The notes: generated from the sequence alone by a model not told the origin. 64,000 nucleotides of DNA from Avoscillospira_A sp052117125 (GCF_052117125.1 NZ_JBQKJT010000011.1:62001-126000); one strand, 5' to 3'. Positions 47,800-57,128 are shown, numbered from the stretch's first letter. A program made the numbers and translations.

Positions 47800-49434
47800 T
47801 TATTCAGCTGAAATCAAATAGTAGTAAACGGGCTGTCCGCCGTTGAGGAGATTGATCTCCGCACCTGGGCAGCGCTTCTCAAAAATAGCGGCGGCCTTTT
47901 GGGCCTTTTTCTCGTCGATGTCCTCGCCGTAGAAAATGGTGATAAACTCCTTATCCTCCTGAGCAACGCGCAGAGCCAGCTCATTGAGGAGTTTTTCAAT
48001 GTTCCGGTCGGTCCCGAAGAGGGAACCGCCGTACAGTGCCAGATAGTCGCCCTCATGGATGTCGTAGCCGTCAAAATCGGAGTTTCGGGCGGCATAGGTG
48101 ATCTGCATGGTGGTTACAGTCTCCATGGCGGCAGTCATGGTCTCCACATTGTCCGAAACCTCGCCCTCCGGGTCGAAGGACAGCAGGGCCGTAATGCCCT
48201 GGGGAATGGTTTTGGAGGGCAGAACAATGACCTGCTTTTCCTCACACAGGTCCACGGTCTGCTCAGCGGCCATGATGATATTTTTATTGTTGGGGAAGAC
48301 AAAGACGATTTCCGACGGCGTCCGCTGAATCTCCCGCAGAATATCCTCGGTGGAGGGATTCATGGTCTGACCGCCCTGAATGATGCCATCCACGCCCAGG
48401 TCCCGGAAGGCCGAAGCGATGCCGTCACCGGCACAGACAGCCACAATGCCGTATTTTTTTTCCGGTGGGGCAATCTTAGGCTCCAAATCCCGCTCATTCA
48501 TGACCTTTTCTGTGTGCTGAAGCCGCATGTTTTCAATTTTTACCGTCACCAGACTGCCGTAGGTCAGAGCCTCTTCAATGGCGGTGCCGGGGTTGTTGGT
48601 ATGCACATGGACCTTGATAATCTCATCATCGTCCACCAGCACCAGACTGTCACCCATCTGAGACAGGAATTCCCGCAATGCTGCCGGGTCCTTGTCATTC
48701 TCCCGGGAAATGATAAATTCGGTGCAGTAGCCGAAGGTGATATCCTCGGTGGAGAAATCAGAAAAATTGGCCTGCTCCTGCCCCATATCGGGAGTGCTCT
48801 CCGTGGGGGCCACCACGTCCACGCCCTGAAGACTGGACAGCATACCCTCCAGAATTACCACAAAGCCCATGCCGCCGGCATCGACCACACCGGCCTTTTC
48901 CAGCACGGGGTTTTGGTGCAGTGTTTCTGCCAGCGCGTCCTTGGCCGCAGCGATGGTGCAGGTGAGCACATGCTCCATATTGCGGTTGGACTGGGCCTCC
49001 AGAGCCGCTACCGTACCAGCTACCCGGGAAACGGTGAGAATGGTACCCTCGGCAGGCTTCATGACGGCCTTGTAGGCAGCCTCCACACCAGCGTTGAGGG
49101 CGGCGGCGAAATCGGTGCCGTCGCCTTCCTCCTTGCCCTTGAGGGCCTTGGCAAAGCCCCGGAACAGCAGGGAAAGGATGACGCCGGAGTTGCCACGGGC
49201 GCCACGCAGCAGCGCCGAAGCTGTGGCGTCGGCGGCCTTGGTCAGGGTGGGGTCCTCCAGCTTGCGCAGATCGCCGCAGGCCGTATTGATGGTCAGGCTC
49301 ATATTAGTGCCTGTGTCGCCGTCAGGAACCGGGAATACGTTCAGTTCGTTGATTTGTTGTTTGTGAATTTCAATCGAGGCGGCGGCGCTGATCATCATTC
49401 GACGAAATGCCGCTCCGTCCATGGTCTGCCTCAA
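47800..49434 (-). CDS. fakA: DAK2/FakA-like fatty acid kinase
   Basis: A 544-residue protein of the YloV/FakA family. The N-terminal DAK2 kinase domain (~1-200) has LNVFPVPDGDTGTNMSL, LRGARGNSGVILSLLFRG and the VVDAGGMGFV turn. A middle domain and a C-terminal DegV-like/FakA domain (~300-544) follow. FakA phosphorylates fatty acids held by a FakB protein; no fakB is adjacent. The TTG at 49434 gives the family start M-R-Q-T-M-DG and lies nine bases after GGAGG; ATG at 49422 is the alternative. It follows asp23 in the conserved yloU-yloV pairing. Confidence 0.87.
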   Translation of the reverse strand: MRQTMDGAAFRRMMISAAASIEIHKQQINELNVFPVPDGDTGTNMSLTINTACGDLRKLEDPTLTKAADATASALLRGARGNSGVILSLLFRGFAKALKGKEEGDGTDFAAALNAGVEAAYKAVMKPAEGTILTVSRVAGTVAALEAQSNRNMEHVLTCTIAAAKDALAETLHQNPVLEKAGVVDAGGMGFVVILEGMLSSLQGVDVVAPTESTPDMGQEQANFSDFSTEDITFGYCTEFIISRENDKDPAALREFLSQMGDSLVLVDDDEIIKVHVHTNNPGTAIEEALTYGSLVTVKIENMRLQHTEKVMNERDLEPKIAPPEKKYGIVAVCAGDGIASAFRDLGVDGIIQGGQTMNPSTEDILREIQRTPSEIVFVFPNNKNIIMAAEQTVDLCEEKQVIVLPSKTIPQGITALLSFDPEGEVSDNVETMTAAMETVTTMQITYAARNSDFDGYDIHEGDYLALYGGSLFGTDRNIEKLLNELALRVAQEDKEFITIFYGEDIDEKKAQKAAAIFEKRCPGAEINLLNGGQPVYYYLISAE

Positions 49435-49468
49435 TGTGGTACACCTCCGTATGCGGATGGTCCGCGTA

Positions 49469-49822
49469 TTAGTCGACAGTCATGGAGTCTACAAAGACGT
49501 TGACTGCTTTCACTTCCGCACCGGTCGATTTCGTAACGACATAGCGGACTTCGTCAATGATGGCGTTGCCGACGGCGCAAATATTTACGCCGTTGTCGAT
49601 GACGATGTGCAGATCAATGGAAATGGACTTGTCATCGTGAAAGGTGACGCGCACGCCCTTGCGCATGGCCTCCCGGCGAAGCAGATGGACCAGGCCATCG
49701 GTCATGGAGCGAACGGCCATGCCTTTGACACCGAAGCAGTTGGATGCGGCCACGCCGGCGATATTGGTATAAACGCTGCTGTCCACAGCGATTGCGCCCT
49801 TATCCGTGCTGAGACGAATCAT
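49469..49822 (-). CDS. Asp23/Gls24 family envelope-stress protein (YloU-like)
   Basis: A 117-residue Asp23/Gls24 family protein. Visible features are the N-terminal beta-alpha core (KGAIAVDSSVYTNIAGVAAS), the GVKGMAV segment and a C-terminal VNVFVDSM strand. Its pairing with the fakA-like gene 34 bases downstream is common in Firmicutes. AAAGGAGGTTGC lies just before the ATG. Confidence 0.9.
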   Translation of the reverse strand: MIRLSTDKGAIAVDSSVYTNIAGVAASNCFGVKGMAVRSMTDGLVHLLRREAMRKGVRVTFHDDKSISIDLHIVIDNGVNICAVGNAIIDEVRYVVTKSTGAEVKAVNVFVDSMTVD

Positions 49823-49860
49823 AAAGCAACCTCCTTTAGAAATGAAGATACCTCAAACGT

Positions 49861-49889
49861 ATTGTACCGCATTTCCAACAAAAGCACAA
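49861..49889 (-). promoter_or_regulatory. Sigma-A promoter of the asp23-fakA operon
   Basis: Minus strand TTGTGC (49889-49884) and TACAAT (49866-49861), 17-base spacer, 39 bases before the asp23 ATG. Confidence 0.8.
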
Positions 49890-49907
49890 GAAAAATATTA
49901 TTCACCA

Positions 49908-49945
49908 GAAAAAACCGGCTCCGCTGTCATCGGAGCGGAGCCGGA
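49908..49945 (-). terminator. Intrinsic terminator of gpmI
   Basis: Minus-strand stem of 11 perfect pairs (49944-49934 with 49925-49915) followed by six T's (49914-49909), 13 bases after the gpmI stop. Confidence 0.93.
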
Positions 49946-49957
49946 AGAGCGCGAAAA

Positions 49958-51520
49958 TCAGATCATGCTGGCTTCCCAGCAGTCGGGAGCGAGGATATCC
50001 ATCATTTTCACCAGCGTGGGGGCCACGTTGGCCAGACCGTAGCTGCCGTCCTTGATGGTGTAGGAGGTGTCGGGGTCATAGATGATGAAGGGAACGGGAT
50101 TCAGGGAGTGGGCGGTGCGGACGGAAGTCTTACCCTTCTTGGTCTCCGTCATCTGGTCGGCGTTGCCGTGGTCAGCGGTGACGCAGACGGCATAGCCGTA
50201 CTTGTCGGCAGCTTCCAGAATGCGGGCCAGTCCCTTGTCAACATACTCCATGGCGGTGATAGCGGCCTCCAGAGAGCCGGTGTGGCCCACCATATCGCCA
50301 TTGGGGAAGTTGCAGCGCAGGAAATCGTACTTGCCGGAAGCCATGGCCTCCACCATATGGTCAGTGATCTCCACAGACTTCATGGCCGGCGCCTGATCGA
50401 AGGGAATCACGTCGGAGGGGATCTCCTCATAAGTCTCCAGTTCCTCGCAGACCTTGCCGGAACGGTTGCCGTTCCAGAAATAGGTCACATGGCCGAACTT
50501 CTGGGTCTCAGACAGAGCATACTCCCGGACCTTGTGGGCGCAGAGTACCTCGGTGAGGGTGTTCTGGATGACGGGGGGCTCCACCAGGTAGTTGGTGGGG
50601 ATGTGCAGGTCGCCGTCGTATTCCAGCATACCGGCAAACTCCACACCGGTGTAGTCGCCGCGATCAAACTTGTCAAAATCCTTGCGGTCAAAGGCCAGGG
50701 AAATCTCCTGGGCGCGGTCACCGCGGAAGTTGAAGAGGATGACGCTGTCGCCGTTGGCGATGGTGCCCACAGGCTTGCCATCCTTGGCAATGACGAAGGG
50801 GGGCAGGTCCTGGTCAATGCAGCCGGTCTCGGTGCGGTATGTCTCAATCGCGGTCTTGGCATCGGCAAACTGACGGCCCTCGCCGCGGACGTGGGTCTTC
50901 CAGCCCAGTTCCACCATGGGCCAGTTGGCCTCGTAGCGGTCCATGGTGATGGTCATGCGGCCGCCGCCGGAGGCGATACGGTAGTCATAGCCGTCACCGG
51001 AAAGGGAGGCAAGGACGTCTTCCAGCTGCTGGACATATTCCAGGGCGGAGGTGGCGGGCACGTCGCGGCCATCCAACAGGATGTGGCAGCACACGCTGTG
51101 AATACCCTCGGCCTTGGCCTGACGCAGCAGCGCAAACAGGTGAGAGATGTTGGAGTGGACGTTGCCGTCGGACAGCAGACCCAGGAAGTGCATGGTCTTA
51201 CCGTTCTTGGCATTGTCGGCCAGCTTCTTCCAGGTCTTGGACTGGAACAGAGCGCCGGACTCAATGCTCTCAGAAACCAGCTTAGCGCCCTGGGCGTAGA
51301 CCTGACCGCAGCCGAGGGCGTTGTGGCCCACTTCGGAGTTGCCCATGTCGTCGTCGCTGGGCAGACCGACGGCGGTGCCGTGGGCCTTGAGCCAGGTATA
51401 GGGGCAGGTTGCAAAGAGCTTATCCAGGGTGGGGGTGTTGGCCTGCTTGACCGCATCGCCGGGGCCGCCGTCGCCACGGCCCACACCGTCCATGATCACA
51501 AGTACAACGGGTTTTTTCAT
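49958..51520 (-). CDS. gpmI: 2,3-bisphosphoglycerate-independent phosphoglycerate mutase
   Basis: A 520-residue manganese-dependent glycolytic enzyme interconverting 3- and 2-phosphoglycerate. Phosphatase-domain metal motifs LVIMDGVG and the phospho-serine in DDDMGNSEVGHNALG are at the N-terminus. ILLDGRDVPATSA, FNFRGDRAQEIS, FPNGDMVGHTGS and VTADHGNAD follow in order. ATG at 51520 is ten bases after GGAGG; an in-frame TTG six bases earlier sits too close. It is monocistronic. Confidence 0.96.
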   Translation of the reverse strand: MKKPVVLVIMDGVGRGDGGPGDAVKQANTPTLDKLFATCPYTWLKAHGTAVGLPSDDDMGNSEVGHNALGCGQVYAQGAKLVSESIESGALFQSKTWKKLADNAKNGKTMHFLGLLSDGNVHSNISHLFALLRQAKAEGIHSVCCHILLDGRDVPATSALEYVQQLEDVLASLSGDGYDYRIASGGGRMTITMDRYEANWPMVELGWKTHVRGEGRQFADAKTAIETYRTETGCIDQDLPPFVIAKDGKPVGTIANGDSVILFNFRGDRAQEISLAFDRKDFDKFDRGDYTGVEFAGMLEYDGDLHIPTNYLVEPPVIQNTLTEVLCAHKVREYALSETQKFGHVTYFWNGNRSGKVCEELETYEEIPSDVIPFDQAPAMKSVEITDHMVEAMASGKYDFLRCNFPNGDMVGHTGSLEAAITAMEYVDKGLARILEAADKYGYAVCVTADHGNADQMTETKKGKTSVRTAHSLNPVPFIIYDPDTSYTIKDGSYGLANVAPTLVKMMDILAPDCWEASMI

Positions 51521-51574
51521 GTTCAAACATCCTCCAAAAACAGTGGATTCAACTGTGATTCACACACTGGATTC

Positions 51575-51603
51575 ATTTTACTACAAATTGTCGAAAGATA
51601 CAA
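51575..51603 (-). promoter_or_regulatory. Candidate promoter of gpmI
   Basis: Minus strand TTGTAT (51603-51598) and TAAAAT (51580-51575), 17-base spacer, 54 bases before the gpmI ATG. Confidence 0.6.
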
Positions 51604-51642
51604 TTCCTACTTTACAATTTTGTCAGATTATGCTGGGTCGTC

Positions 51643-53685
51643 TCAGTTGAACACCGTCGCATGATTGGAGAACAGCGCCCGAATCCGGGCCATGAGCGGG
51701 CTGTCCGGTTCCGGTACCTGGTCTGCGAGATAGTTCGCGGCGGCCTCCTGTGCCAGCTTCAGCGTGTCCAGGTCACAGGTGAGACTGGCTACCTTGAAAG
51801 TGGGCAGTCCGTGCTGCCGCTGACCGAAAAAGTCGCCGGGACCGCGTAAATCCAGGTCTTGCTGAGCGATCTGGAATCCGTCGTTGGTCTGGCAGAGGGC
51901 CTTGAGACGCTGCCGGGTTTCGGTGCTGCGGGTATCGGAGATCAAGACGCAGAAGGATTTTTCTTTGCCGCGGCCTACCCGGCCCCGCAGCTGATGCAGC
52001 TGGCTCAGACCGAACCGCTCGGCGTTCTCCACCAGCATCAGCGTGGCGTTGGGGACGTCCACACCCACCTCGATGACGGTGGTAGACACCAGAATGTGAA
52101 TTTCCCCCCGGGAGAACCGGCCCATCACGGCCTCCTTTTCCGCGCCTTTCATGCGGCCATGGAGCAGTCCCACCGTCAGATCGGGAAACACGGTCCGCTG
52201 GAGGGTATCGGCCCAGGCTTCGGCGGATTTGAGGGCTGTCTCCTCGTTTTCCTCCACGGCGGGACAGACGATATAGACCTGATTGCCGTGGTCCACCTGC
52301 TTGCGGATAAAGGCGTTGAGACGGGGGCGCATGGCCTCTCCCACCAGAAAGGTGTCGATGGTCTGCCGGCCCGGCGGCAGTTCGTCGATGATGGACAGGT
52401 CCAAATCACCGTAGAGAATCAACGACAGCGTCCGGGGGATGGGTGTTGCCGACATGACCAGCAGATGGGGGCTGCCGGCCTTGGCCGACAGGGCGGCCCG
52501 CTGGCCCACGCCGAAGCGGTGCTGCTCGTCGGCAATGACCAAATCCAGACTGTGAAAGGATACGTCGCCGGTGAGGAGGGCGTGGGTACCGATGATGACC
52601 TGAGCAGTGCCGTCGGCAATGGCGGCTTTGGCGGCCCGCTTGGCAGCGGCGCCCAGGGAACCGGTCAACAGTACAGTGGAAATGCCAAGGGGTTCAAACA
52701 GCGCCTGCAAATGGTGGTGGTGCTGCTCGGCCAGAATTTCAGTCGGGGCCATCAGCGCGGTCTGCTTTCCGTTGACGGCAGCCAGATAGGCGGCCGCGGC
52801 GGCCACCATGGTTTTACCGCTGCCCACGTCGCCCTGGACCAGCCGGTTCATGGGCTTGGGCTTCTGCAAATCTGCGGCAATCTCATCAATGGACCGCTGT
52901 TGGGCGCCGGTCAACGGGAAAGGCAGCTGGGCCAGAAAAGGGGAGATGTCACATACGGCATAGGGGATGTGGGGGATCTCTGTACGACGGGCCCGCATCA
53001 TGGCCAGACCCACGGAGAAAATGAAGAATTCCTCAAAAATCAGCCGCTTCTGTGCCACGGCCAGGGCGTCGAAGTCGGCAGGGTGATGGATGGTTTCATA
53101 GGCATAGGCGGCGTCGCACAGGCGGAATTGTTGCCGCACCTGAGGCGGCAGCACCTCCGGCAAACTGTTACGGCAGGCATGGAGGGCTGCTCCGATGGCT
53201 TTGACAAGAATTTTATTGGTAATCCCGGCGGTGAGACCATAGAGGGGAAGAATGCGCCGGGTCAGGATGCCGGGCGATTCCAGGGGCTCGAAAACTGGGT
53301 TGATCATCTGTACTCCACGGGCGTCTCCCTCCAGCTTGCCGTAGAAAATATAGCTTTGACCGTACAGCAGATGATCGGCAATGTATCGCTGATTGAAAAA
53401 GGTGACGGATAACCGGGCCGTCTGGTCGGCCAGAGTGACTTTAGTCAAATCAAGGCCCTGACGGATATGGGCTGTGCGGGGGTGAGAGATCACAATGGCC
53501 TCGAAGCAGGCGGGCTGGTCCACTTCCAGATCGGCGATGGCCCGCAGGCGCGTCCGGTCCTCGTAGTCCCGGGGGAAATAAGCGATGAGATCGTAGAGGG
53601 TTCGAATATTCAGTTTAGCCAGCTGCTGGGCACGGGTGGGACCGATGCCGGGCAGAGTCGTGACAGGGTCGAAGAGAGAAGCCAT
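51643..53685 (-). CDS. recG: ATP-dependent DNA helicase RecG
   Basis: A 680-residue branched-DNA helicase. Wedge/OB domain at the N-terminus (TTLPGIGPTRAQQLAKL, LYDLIAYFPRDYEDR), then helicase motifs: Walker A VQGDVGSGKTMVA (~residue 295), DEQHRFGVGQR, VMSATPIPRTL, VGVDVPNATLM and QLRGRVGRG. GGAGGTGTT precedes the ATG. It acts in fork regression and Holliday-junction rescue. No serine dehydratase genes lie next to it as they do in Bacillus. Confidence 0.96.
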   Translation of the reverse strand: MASLFDPVTTLPGIGPTRAQQLAKLNIRTLYDLIAYFPRDYEDRTRLRAIADLEVDQPACFEAIVISHPRTAHIRQGLDLTKVTLADQTARLSVTFFNQRYIADHLLYGQSYIFYGKLEGDARGVQMINPVFEPLESPGILTRRILPLYGLTAGITNKILVKAIGAALHACRNSLPEVLPPQVRQQFRLCDAAYAYETIHHPADFDALAVAQKRLIFEEFFIFSVGLAMMRARRTEIPHIPYAVCDISPFLAQLPFPLTGAQQRSIDEIAADLQKPKPMNRLVQGDVGSGKTMVAAAAAYLAAVNGKQTALMAPTEILAEQHHHHLQALFEPLGISTVLLTGSLGAAAKRAAKAAIADGTAQVIIGTHALLTGDVSFHSLDLVIADEQHRFGVGQRAALSAKAGSPHLLVMSATPIPRTLSLILYGDLDLSIIDELPPGRQTIDTFLVGEAMRPRLNAFIRKQVDHGNQVYIVCPAVEENEETALKSAEAWADTLQRTVFPDLTVGLLHGRMKGAEKEAVMGRFSRGEIHILVSTTVIEVGVDVPNATLMLVENAERFGLSQLHQLRGRVGRGKEKSFCVLISDTRSTETRQRLKALCQTNDGFQIAQQDLDLRGPGDFFGQRQHGLPTFKVASLTCDLDTLKLAQEAAANYLADQVPEPDSPLMARIRALFSNHATVFN

Positions 53686-53744
53686 ACAACACCTCCGGAG
53701 AAACCGATATGGTACAGTATATCCCCGTTATGGTGGGGAAGCAA

Positions 53745-53783
53745 GCAAAAAGAAAAAGTCCTCCGAAGAAATCGGAGGACTTT
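53745..53783 (-). terminator. Intrinsic terminator of rpsT
   Basis: Minus-strand stem of 12 pairs (53783-53772 with 53766-53755), five-base loop, T-rich tail, 18 bases past the rpsT stop. Confidence 0.92.
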
Positions 53784-53801
53784 ACAAGCTCGATGTTCCC
53801 T

Positions 53802-54068
53802 TTAGGAAGCGATGGAATTCATCTTGCGAGCAATGCTGCTCTTCTTGCGCGCAGCAGTGTTCTTGTGAAGAATACCCTTCTTGACAGCCTGGTCGATGGT
53901 CTTCACGGCTGCCTTGTAAGCGCTATCGGTCTGGGCGGCGTCACCGGCGGCGACGGCAGCTTCAAACTTCTTCAGAGAAGTCTTCAGAACGGACTTAGCC
54001 TTCTTGTTGCTCTCATTCGCAGCGCGGGAAAGCAGAACTCTCTTCTTGGCAGATTTAATGTTGGGCAC
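53802..54068 (-). CDS. rpsT: 30S ribosomal protein S20
   Basis: An 88-residue, lysine-rich, mostly helical protein that starts PNIKSAKKRVLLS and ends with HKNTAARKKSSIARKMN, both diagnostic for S20. GGAGGTGTAATC lies upstream. It is transcribed away from gpr, an arrangement conserved in many Firmicutes. Confidence 0.96.
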   Translation of the reverse strand: MPNIKSAKKRVLLSRAANESNKKAKSVLKTSLKKFEAAVAAGDAAQTDSAYKAAVKTIDQAVKKGILHKNTAARKKSSIARKMNSIAS

Positions 54069-54124
54069 GATTACACCTCCTCCAATAGCGTTTCAATCAT
54101 AAGAATGGTCTCATGCAGAAACAT

Positions 54125-54153
54125 ATTATAACGGCTCCATTTGTAAAAATCAA
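54125..54153 (-). promoter_or_regulatory. Sigma-A promoter of rpsT
   Basis: Minus strand TTGATT (54153-54148) and TATAAT (54130-54125), 17-base spacer, ~57 bases before the ATG. Confidence 0.8.
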
Positions 54154-54234
54154 TAGGAAAATGAGAAAAAATTTGAAAAATTGTATAAGTCGTTTTTACG
54201 GACCGAAAACTAGGGCGTGGAGGTGCATTTCCGG

Positions 54235-55137
54235 ATGAATTGGAACCAGATACGGACGGACCTGGCCCTGGAGGCAAAAGAACTGTGGGAACAGGACCCG
54301 TCCCATACGACAGAACTGCGCGGCGTCCTGGCCCGGGAGACGAAGCAGAAAGGCGTGACTGTGAACACGGTGCAGATTCTGGACGAGGAGGGAGAACGGC
54401 AGCTGGGGAAACCGGTGGGAACGTATGTAACCCTGGACCTTGTGGACTATGGAAAGAAGGAACGGGACAGTCTGCGGCGGGCGGCCCAGGTGCTGGCCGG
54501 ACAGCTGCGGTCCCTGCTGCCTCTGAAAAAGGGGCAGGCGGTGTTGGTGGCGGGTCTGGGAAACGAGGCGGTGACACCGGATGCCATTGGCCCCAAAACG
54601 GTCCGTCAGCTGGTGGTAACCCGCCACCTGGTGGAGCGGATGCCGACGATGTTCGGCGCCTACCGGCCTGTGTCGGCCATTGCGCCCAATGTGCTGGGCC
54701 TGACGGGACTGGAAAGCGCCGAGGTAGTGGGCGGCGTGGTGGACCGGGCCGGACCCGACTGCATGATTGTGGTGGATGCACTGGCCGCCTCTGATTTGCG
54801 CCGGGTCTGTCGGACGGTACAGCTGGCCGATACGGGAATTACGCCGGGGTCCGGTGTCCAAAACGGTCGGGCGGCGTTCAATCAGGAACGGTTCGGCATT
54901 CCCGTCATTGCTGTGGGCGTCCCCACAGTGGCCCATGTGCCCACGGTGGCCCGACTTTACGATGAGACGCTGGACCAGGCCGGCGTGGATCAACTGACGG
55001 GGGGACAATCCATGGTGATTACCCCCCAGGACATGGACGCTCAGGTGGAGCGGTTGTCGAAGCTGGTGGCCTGGGGCATCAACCTGGCGTTGCAGGAGTC
55101 TATGGATTTGGAGGATATCGCCTTCTTTGTGGAATAG
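54235..55137 (+). CDS. gpr: Germination protease GPR (spore SASP-degrading)
   Basis: A 300-residue aspartic-type endopeptidase that degrades small acid-soluble proteins during spore germination. The N-terminus IRTDLALEAKEL, the AGLGNEAVTPDAIGPKTV segment, SAIAPNVLGLTG, VVDALAA and the NGRAAFNQE/GVPTVAHVPT region are standard. ATG at 54235 follows GGAGGT by ten bases; a GTG at 54217 is the ribosome site itself. A sigma-G/F-like promoter may lie at 54182-54212 (TGTATA, then AAAACTA), which is only a partial match. spoIIP, the usual neighbour, is missing. Confidence 0.94.
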   Translation: MNWNQIRTDLALEAKELWEQDPSHTTELRGVLARETKQKGVTVNTVQILDEEGERQLGKPVGTYVTLDLVDYGKKERDSLRRAAQVLAGQLRSLLPLKKGQAVLVAGLGNEAVTPDAIGPKTVRQLVVTRHLVERMPTMFGAYRPVSAIAPNVLGLTGLESAEVVGGVVDRAGPDCMIVVDALAASDLRRVCRTVQLADTGITPGSGVQNGRAAFNQERFGIPVIAVGVPTVAHVPTVARLYDETLDQAGVDQLTGGQSMVITPQDMDAQVERLSKLVAWGINLALQESMDLEDIAFFVE

Positions 55138-55236
55138 CATTGCTTTAAATGACTGAAAAACCACCAAAAAATGACATGACAAACGGAACGCTCTGGGATA
55201 ATTCTACAAAATTTTCTTGAAGCAGAGAAATTGTGC

Positions 55237-55265
55237 TTGACGGCGGCGGGAGAAACGCGTATTCT
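55237..55265 (+). promoter_or_regulatory. Candidate sigma-A promoter of pyrG
   Basis: TTGACG at 55237-55242 and TATTCT at 55260-55265, 17-base spacer, ~35 bases before the ATG. The leader is too short for the attenuator that controls pyrG in Bacillus. Confidence 0.6.
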
Positions 55266-55305
55266 CTGTCTATTATTTTTTAATTTTGGAAACGGAGGAG
55301 AAACT

Positions 55306-56904
55306 ATGGCTGTCAAGCGTATTTTTGTCACCGGCGGCGTGGTATCGGGACTGGGCAAGGGCATTGCCGCCGCCTCGTTGGGACGGCTGTTAAAGGCGCG
55401 GGGCCTGCGGGTGACCATTCAGAAGCTGGACCCCTATCTCAATGTGGACCCGGGCACCATGAGCCCCTATCAGCATGGCGAGGTTTTCGTCACCGATGAC
55501 GGCGCGGAGACGGACCTGGATTTGGGCCATTATGAACGGTTTATCGATGAAAATCTGACGGTTCACAGTTCAGTGACCTCCGGCAAAATCTATTGGAGCG
55601 TTCTCAACCGGGAGCGGGCCGGAGAATTTCTGGGCGGCACTGTGCAGATCATCCCCCATATCACCAATGAGATCAAGCGGCGCATCTACGAGATGGACGA
55701 CGGCAAAACCGATGTGGTCATCACTGAAATCGGCGGCACTGTGGGTGATATGGAATCCCAACCCTTTCTGGAAGCCATTCGTCAGGTGGCCGGCGAGGTG
55801 GGACGAGAAAATTGCCTCTTTATCCATGTGTCTCTGATCGTTTCCATTCCCGGCTCCGGCGAATTGAAATCAAAGCCCACCCAGCACTCCTGTAAGGAAT
55901 TGCTGTCCATCGGTATCCAGCCCGATGTGATTCTCTGCCGCTGCGACCAGGAAGTGCCCCTGGAGATTCTGCAAAAGATCTCCCTGTTCTGCAACATTCC
56001 TGTGGAAAACGCCATCCCGAATCTGACGGCTTCCATTCTATATGAAGTACCGCTGCTGCTGGAAGAGGCGGGGCTGGCCCATGCAGCCATCAAGCATCTG
56101 AACCTGTCCTGCGGTAAGCCGGAGTTGGACGACTGGGTCCGTATGGTGGAACAGGCCAAGCACCCCAAGGGGGAAGTGACCATTGCCCTGGTGGGCAAAT
56201 ACACAGCCCTTCATGATGCCTATCTCAGTGTGGTGGAGGCCCTGACCCACGGCGGCATTGAGAATGAGGTCCGGGTGAAGATCGACTGGGTGGAATCGGA
56301 ACAGATTACGCCGGAGACGGCGGAAACACTCCTGGGCCATTGTCAGGGCATCATCGTTCCCGGTGGCTTCGGCGACCGGGGCGTGGAGGGGATGATCGAG
56401 TCCATCCGCTATGCCAGAGAGCACAAAATACCGTTGTTCGGTATCTGCCTGGGTATGCAGATGATGGTGGTGGAGTACGCCCGCCACGTCTGCGGCATGG
56501 AAGACGCCCATTCCAGGGAGTTGAACCTGGCCACCACCCATCCGGTCATCGACCTGATGCCGGACCAGGTAGGCGTCACCGACAAGGGCGGCACCATGCG
56601 CCTGGGCAGCTGTCCTTGTGTGCTGCAGCCGGATACCCTGGCCCGGTCCATCTACGACAGCGAGCGTATTGACGAGCGTCACCGCCACCGCTATGAGTTC
56701 AACAATGAGTATCGCGATGCGTTGACCGGTGCGGGCCTTCGCCTGGGCGGCCTGTCGCCGGATGGACATCTGGTGGAGATGGTGGAACTGCCGGACCATC
56801 CCTGGTTCCTGGGGGCCCAGTTCCACCCGGAACTGAAGAGCCGCCCCAACAAGGCGCACCCGCTGTTCCGGGCCTTCATCACCGCGGCAAAACAGCAAAT
56901 TTGA
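55306..56904 (+). CDS. pyrG: CTP synthase
   Basis: A 532-residue enzyme aminating UTP to CTP with glutamine. The N-terminal synthetase domain (FVTGGVVSGLGKGIAAASLG; KLDPYLNVDPGTMSPYQHGE) is followed by a class-I glutamine amidotransferase (nucleophile in GICLGMQMM; catalytic His-Glu in FHPELKSRP). ATG at 55306 follows GGAGGAG; an earlier in-frame ATG would add 25 unrelated residues. Flanked by its own promoter and terminator. Confidence 0.97.
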   Translation: MAVKRIFVTGGVVSGLGKGIAAASLGRLLKARGLRVTIQKLDPYLNVDPGTMSPYQHGEVFVTDDGAETDLDLGHYERFIDENLTVHSSVTSGKIYWSVLNRERAGEFLGGTVQIIPHITNEIKRRIYEMDDGKTDVVITEIGGTVGDMESQPFLEAIRQVAGEVGRENCLFIHVSLIVSIPGSGELKSKPTQHSCKELLSIGIQPDVILCRCDQEVPLEILQKISLFCNIPVENAIPNLTASILYEVPLLLEEAGLAHAAIKHLNLSCGKPELDDWVRMVEQAKHPKGEVTIALVGKYTALHDAYLSVVEALTHGGIENEVRVKIDWVESEQITPETAETLLGHCQGIIVPGGFGDRGVEGMIESIRYAREHKIPLFGICLGMQMMVVEYARHVCGMEDAHSRELNLATTHPVIDLMPDQVGVTDKGGTMRLGSCPCVLQPDTLARSIYDSERIDERHRHRYEFNNEYRDALTGAGLRLGGLSPDGHLVEMVELPDHPWFLGAQFHPELKSRPNKAHPLFRAFITAAKQQI

Positions 56905-56910
56905 ATCCAA

Positions 56911-56947
56911 TGTGCGGCTGGACCTGCAGCGGGTCCGGCCGCACTTT
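56911..56947 (+). terminator. Intrinsic terminator of pyrG
   Basis: A 13-base stem (about 56912-56924 with 56932-56944) with one G-T-type imperfection, TGCAGCG loop, TTTT tail. Confidence 0.85.
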
Positions 56948-57038
56948 TGCGTGGTGCTGAAAAGATGCACAAAAGTGATGGGAATACGCGTATAATTTTC
57001 TGCGTGATATTCACAAAAATTGGACTGATTGAAAAAAC

Positions 57039-57078
57039 GTTGCATAAATATTCATATAACTCTTGAAATATTCAAAGT
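57039..57078 (+). promoter_or_regulatory. Two tandem ArgR/AhrC operator boxes before argC
   Basis: Box 1 TGCATAAATATTCA (57041-57054) and box 2 TTGAAATATTCAA (57063-57075) both match the palindromic ARG-box pattern TGAAT(A/T)4-5ATTCA with one or two changes. Their centres are ~21-22 bases apart, as for paired boxes bound by one ArgR hexamer. Box 2 covers the -35 element, so arginine-bound repressor would block transcription. Confidence 0.75.
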
Positions 57079-57090
57079 GAGGTGTATAAT
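57063..57090 (+). promoter_or_regulatory. Sigma-A promoter of argCJBD
   Basis: TTGAAA at 57063-57068 and TATAAT at 57085-57090 with a 16-base spacer, ~38 bases before the argC ATG. Confidence 0.8.
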
Positions 57091-57128
57091 ATTAACACCA
57101 ATACAGCGAGTAGGAGCGCGCATACACC

